Source: Arbacia lixula (lineage: Eukaryota > Echinodermata > Echinoidea > Arbacioida > Arbaciidae). Taken from it: a DNA stretch of 64,000 nucleotides. The stretch is taken from positions 4,378,724 through 4,442,723 of the forward strand of contig OZ022584.1 of the NCBI GenBank assembly GCA_963669155.1, in the 5' to 3' direction. The translations under genes were made by a program, and so were the position numbers. This document shows positions 61,376 to 64,000 of the stretch, one piece after another (position 1 is the first letter of the stretch; every line of letters starts with the position of its first letter). The notes beneath the pieces were generated by a model. That model had not been told where the DNA came from. It saw only the letters and a list, made by a program, of their open reading frames with translations, and did not search any database.

Positions 61376-62576
61376 TGAGGGAGGGTGGGATGAGGGAGGA
61401 GAAGACCAAGCAGAGCTGATGCAAACAAATCAATGCTTCTGGACCACTTCAAACAGACATGTGGCCATGCGTGTACATGTGTGCTTCCTCCTACCAACTT
61501 AAAGAGAAGGGGGCCTCTTTTTAAAGTTGATTACGCCCAAATTTAATGAAACGTGCGGAGAAACCTGATGAGGTGTAATCTCGACCGACCAAGTAAAACA
61601 CTTCATTAGACGCGGGCTTGTGGCGAATTGGTTACAGGCCGGCCAGTCGGCTGATGTTCATTTCGGCTTGTTTGCATCCACGGTGTGGAAGGTCTGGGGG
61701 AAAACAGACCACGGCGAGGGAGGAGTAATCGATGGGAGGAGGGACGGAGAGGTGGAAAGGTGAAAAGATGGTGTGGGGGAGGAGATGGGGAGATGGGTCC
61801 AGAGGAGAAATGGTTAAATTCTATTCATGAGCTGTGTGGGTTGAATCTTAAAGATTTTTGGCATCGCAAGGAAGAAGCTGGTAATGTGTGCAGAGTGGCA
61901 GAAAGGAAGATGGATTGTCTTATTAAAACGTCTTGAGAAAGTTGTTTTCAGTTCATTCATTGGTGCAGAAATAGGTCAATTCATTCCCTGCCGTGATTGC
62001 AGTTGATGAACAGGATGATCTTTAAAAAATGAATCAACATTAATTTGTATGATATAAGGTGAAGAAAGCTATCCTTTTGACCTTTTGTGATGAATTTTTC
62101 TTCTCCATCTTCTTTACCTATATCTTTGCTTCTATTTTGTGGTCCTCTTGTGCTTCTTCCTTCTTTTGGAAAGTCTTGTATTTCTTCTTCTTCTTTCTCT
62201 TCTTTCTTTTCTTTAACGTCTTTCAGCTCCTTCTGTCTCACTTTTCGTTTCCTTTTCCCTATCCATATTCCTCTATACAAAACACCACAGCCCAACTGAG
62301 AGAACACGGGTACAAACAGGAAGTAGGTTGGATAGGCCAGTAAAGAAGAGCAGAAAGGTAGAGAGGATGTAAGAGGATGGAGTGATAGAGGGAGCAATAG
62401 AAATAGAAAGAGAGATGAATGACAGAGGGAAGGGAGGAAAGAAGAGAGAATGTGTGGGGGTGGGGGCAGACTAAAGAGGGAGAGAGAAGAGAGTTTTGAG
62501 TTCGGAAACTAAATCCGCATCTATATTTTCAGCTCTTGAGTTACAGCCCTGGAGCTTGCAGCCAGATAAAAGGCAC
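61376..62576. other. Non-coding; purine-rich and pyrimidine-rich patches
   Basis: 61680-61800 is G/A-rich and 62090-62280 is C/T-rich on the plus strand, then 62340-62500 is G/A-rich again. The polarity alternates within 1 kb. No gene is supported. Confidence 0.5.
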
Positions 62577-62627
62577 TCTCCACTTCTCTCTCTACATTTC
62601 TCACCCTCTCACCCTCTCTGTCTGTCC

Positions 62628-62658
<31 letters not shown>

Positions 62659-62946
62659 CTGTCTGTCTGTCTCTCTCTCTTCCTCTCTTCCTCTCTCTCT
62701 CTCTCTACCTGTCTCCCTCTCTCTTCCTCTCTCACTCTGTCTCTGTCCCTCTCTCGCTCTCTCCCCCCCCCCTCTCTTACATTTCTCTCCCCCCACTCTC
62801 TCTCCCCTGTCTCTCTCTCTTACATTTCTCTCCCTCTCCCCTCTCTTTCTCTCTCCCCTCTCTCCCTCTCATTCTCCCCTTCTCTCTCCCCCTCTTTCCC
62901 TTTCTCTCTCCCTTTTCTCACCCTCTCTCCCTCTCTCTGCTAGCTC
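62577..62946 (-). repeat. Long polypyrimidine (CT)n-rich tract
   Basis: About 370 nt almost entirely C and T on the plus strand: pure CT sections mixed with CTGT, CCCT and C9 blocks. Ser/Leu/Pro frames on the plus strand and Arg/Glu frames on the minus strand over it are artefacts. Confidence 0.95.
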
Positions 62947-64000
62947 ACAGGGTGCGTGGTGTGTATCACATGGCATAGCCGAGCCACCATAGTCACAGGG
63001 GCAGGCAGGCAAAATTTCCCCAAACAAATTGAAGCTACTATACTCCGCTAAAAATGTTGATCTTTTTTTAGTCTATTCTGCTATTTCTTACATTGTGGTT
63101 AAGGATTGGGGGGGGGGGGGGGGGTGGATTGGAGGAGTTCAGAAATTGATATAAATTTACCTGGTGGTAAATGGATAAGAAAATCAATGGTTAGCCAAGG
63201 GTTATCCCTGGATAGGTTATAGTGAAACACCTTGCATTTGGGATGTCAGTGGAAGAAAGACAGTGGAGAGTTGGGTAGATATACCACAGGAGAAAATGCA
63301 AATATGAATAATTATGTACTATTTATTATAGATTAACAGAGGGTGGGGGTGGGGGGGGGGAGGACCAAAAAAGGGAAGGGCAAATATAGAGAGGGGGAAG
63401 ATGAGTAGAAAGAATATGAGCTGAGAACATGGAGTATGTGTCTGTGAGTGAGGTAAGGAGGGGTGGGGGGGGGGGGGGGTCGGGGGGTAATGACATTAGG
63501 GGGAAAGGGGGGTGGGGGGTGTGGAATGGATGGAGACAAGAAAATATATAAAAAGGGAATGTGTGAAATATGCATGGTAGGGGAGATGAGATGGAGGTGG
63601 TAGATGGGGTAGGGATGGGTGGAGACCATTTCCTTTATACAGTGATTTGGTGATGGCTCTCGCCTACAGGGCCAGATGTTCCAACCGGCTTATTAGCCAG
63701 AGAGAGAGAGAAAGAGAGAAAGAAAGAGAGAGAGAGAGATGCAAGGGGGGAACTGTGAGGATGAACTGCTCACATTTCACAGCACTAATTTAGCCGGTTG
63801 AAGACTATCGCTCTCTCACTCGCTCTTGTTTTGCACGATATCGCCGCCGCTGCACGGAGACACCAAACCCCAAAGATATCTGGAGGGGGGCTGGTGCTCG
63901 CAAGCGGGATGCGATCCCCGACAGACGAGCTCCCCGCTCACAAACACACGACATCTCGGGCCTTGTAATGATATGTAGAGAACCAGTCACATACTCGGGT
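62947..64000. other. Non-coding; poly-G runs and a terminal CpG-rich patch
   Basis: G runs lie at about 63109-63124, 63350-63360 and 63465-63479, with G-rich sequence to 63520. A GA tract lies at 63700-63739. The last 170 bases (63830-64000) are CpG-rich. No exon is supported. Confidence 0.5.

Noticed and set aside
61611-61680. GTGGCGAATTGGTTACAGGC as a tRNA box A
   Set aside because: No box B follows and the stems do not pair.

Overview
The window looks like non-coding DNA from a metazoan nuclear genome, most likely a marine invertebrate. I lean towards an echinoderm such as a sea urchin, but that is an impression from texture and not a proof. The signs are AT-leaning sequence with no operons or long bacterial-type ORFs, consensus spliceosomal signals around a short coding exon, abundant (GA)n, (TG)n and poly-G/poly-C tracts, several short non-autonomous DNA-transposon-like elements with terminal inverted repeats, and foldback palindromes. 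No rRNA, confident tRNA, CRISPR array or complete protein gene was found.

The only well-supported protein-coding feature is a single exon at 33152-33271 on the plus strand. It has a consensus branch point, a pyrimidine tract, an AG acceptor, 38 nt of 5'UTR, an ATG at 33190, a classical signal peptide ending in A-S-A, and a GTAAGT donor in phase 1. It is therefore the first coding exon of a secreted or membrane protein. The acceptor implies at least one upstream 5'UTR exon. No convincing partner exon was found in the following 30.7 kb, so 33272-64000 is read as most of one large intron. On the minus strand, 30492-29956 is a 178-codon reading frame with a signal-peptide-like start and a single in-frame TGA. 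It may be a decayed gene.

Layout. 1-33 kb is upstream or intergenic DNA. It holds a foldback element (2289-2906), a decayed tRNA-like SINE head (about 7345-7400), an 11-bp minisatellite (9111-9154), interstitial telomere-like repeats (1746-1760 and 11589-11608), several CpG-dense patches (about 18.7-19.5, 24.7-25.1 and 29.1-29.7 kb), a TIR element built of GCTTGCCCG units (25504-26025), and two copies of one MITE family carrying CRE/E-box palindromes (about 26060-26515 and 27874-28316), with a 74-bp-period repeat between them. 33-64 kb is the putative intron. It holds clusters of homeodomain, GATA, PBX-MEIS and DR1-like sites that could be enhancers, a 1-kb TIR element (44650-45682), a dense nest of palindromes (48.0-49.3 kb) followed by poly-C tracts, a miRNA-precursor-like hairpin (51661-51725), a degraded LINE reverse-transcriptase tail (55517-55801), and many microsatellites.

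A recurring feature is the junction of (GA)n with a poly-G run. In the clear cases the G run lies on the 3' side of the purine strand. All functional readings come from reading the sequence by eye; nothing was searched or folded by software.
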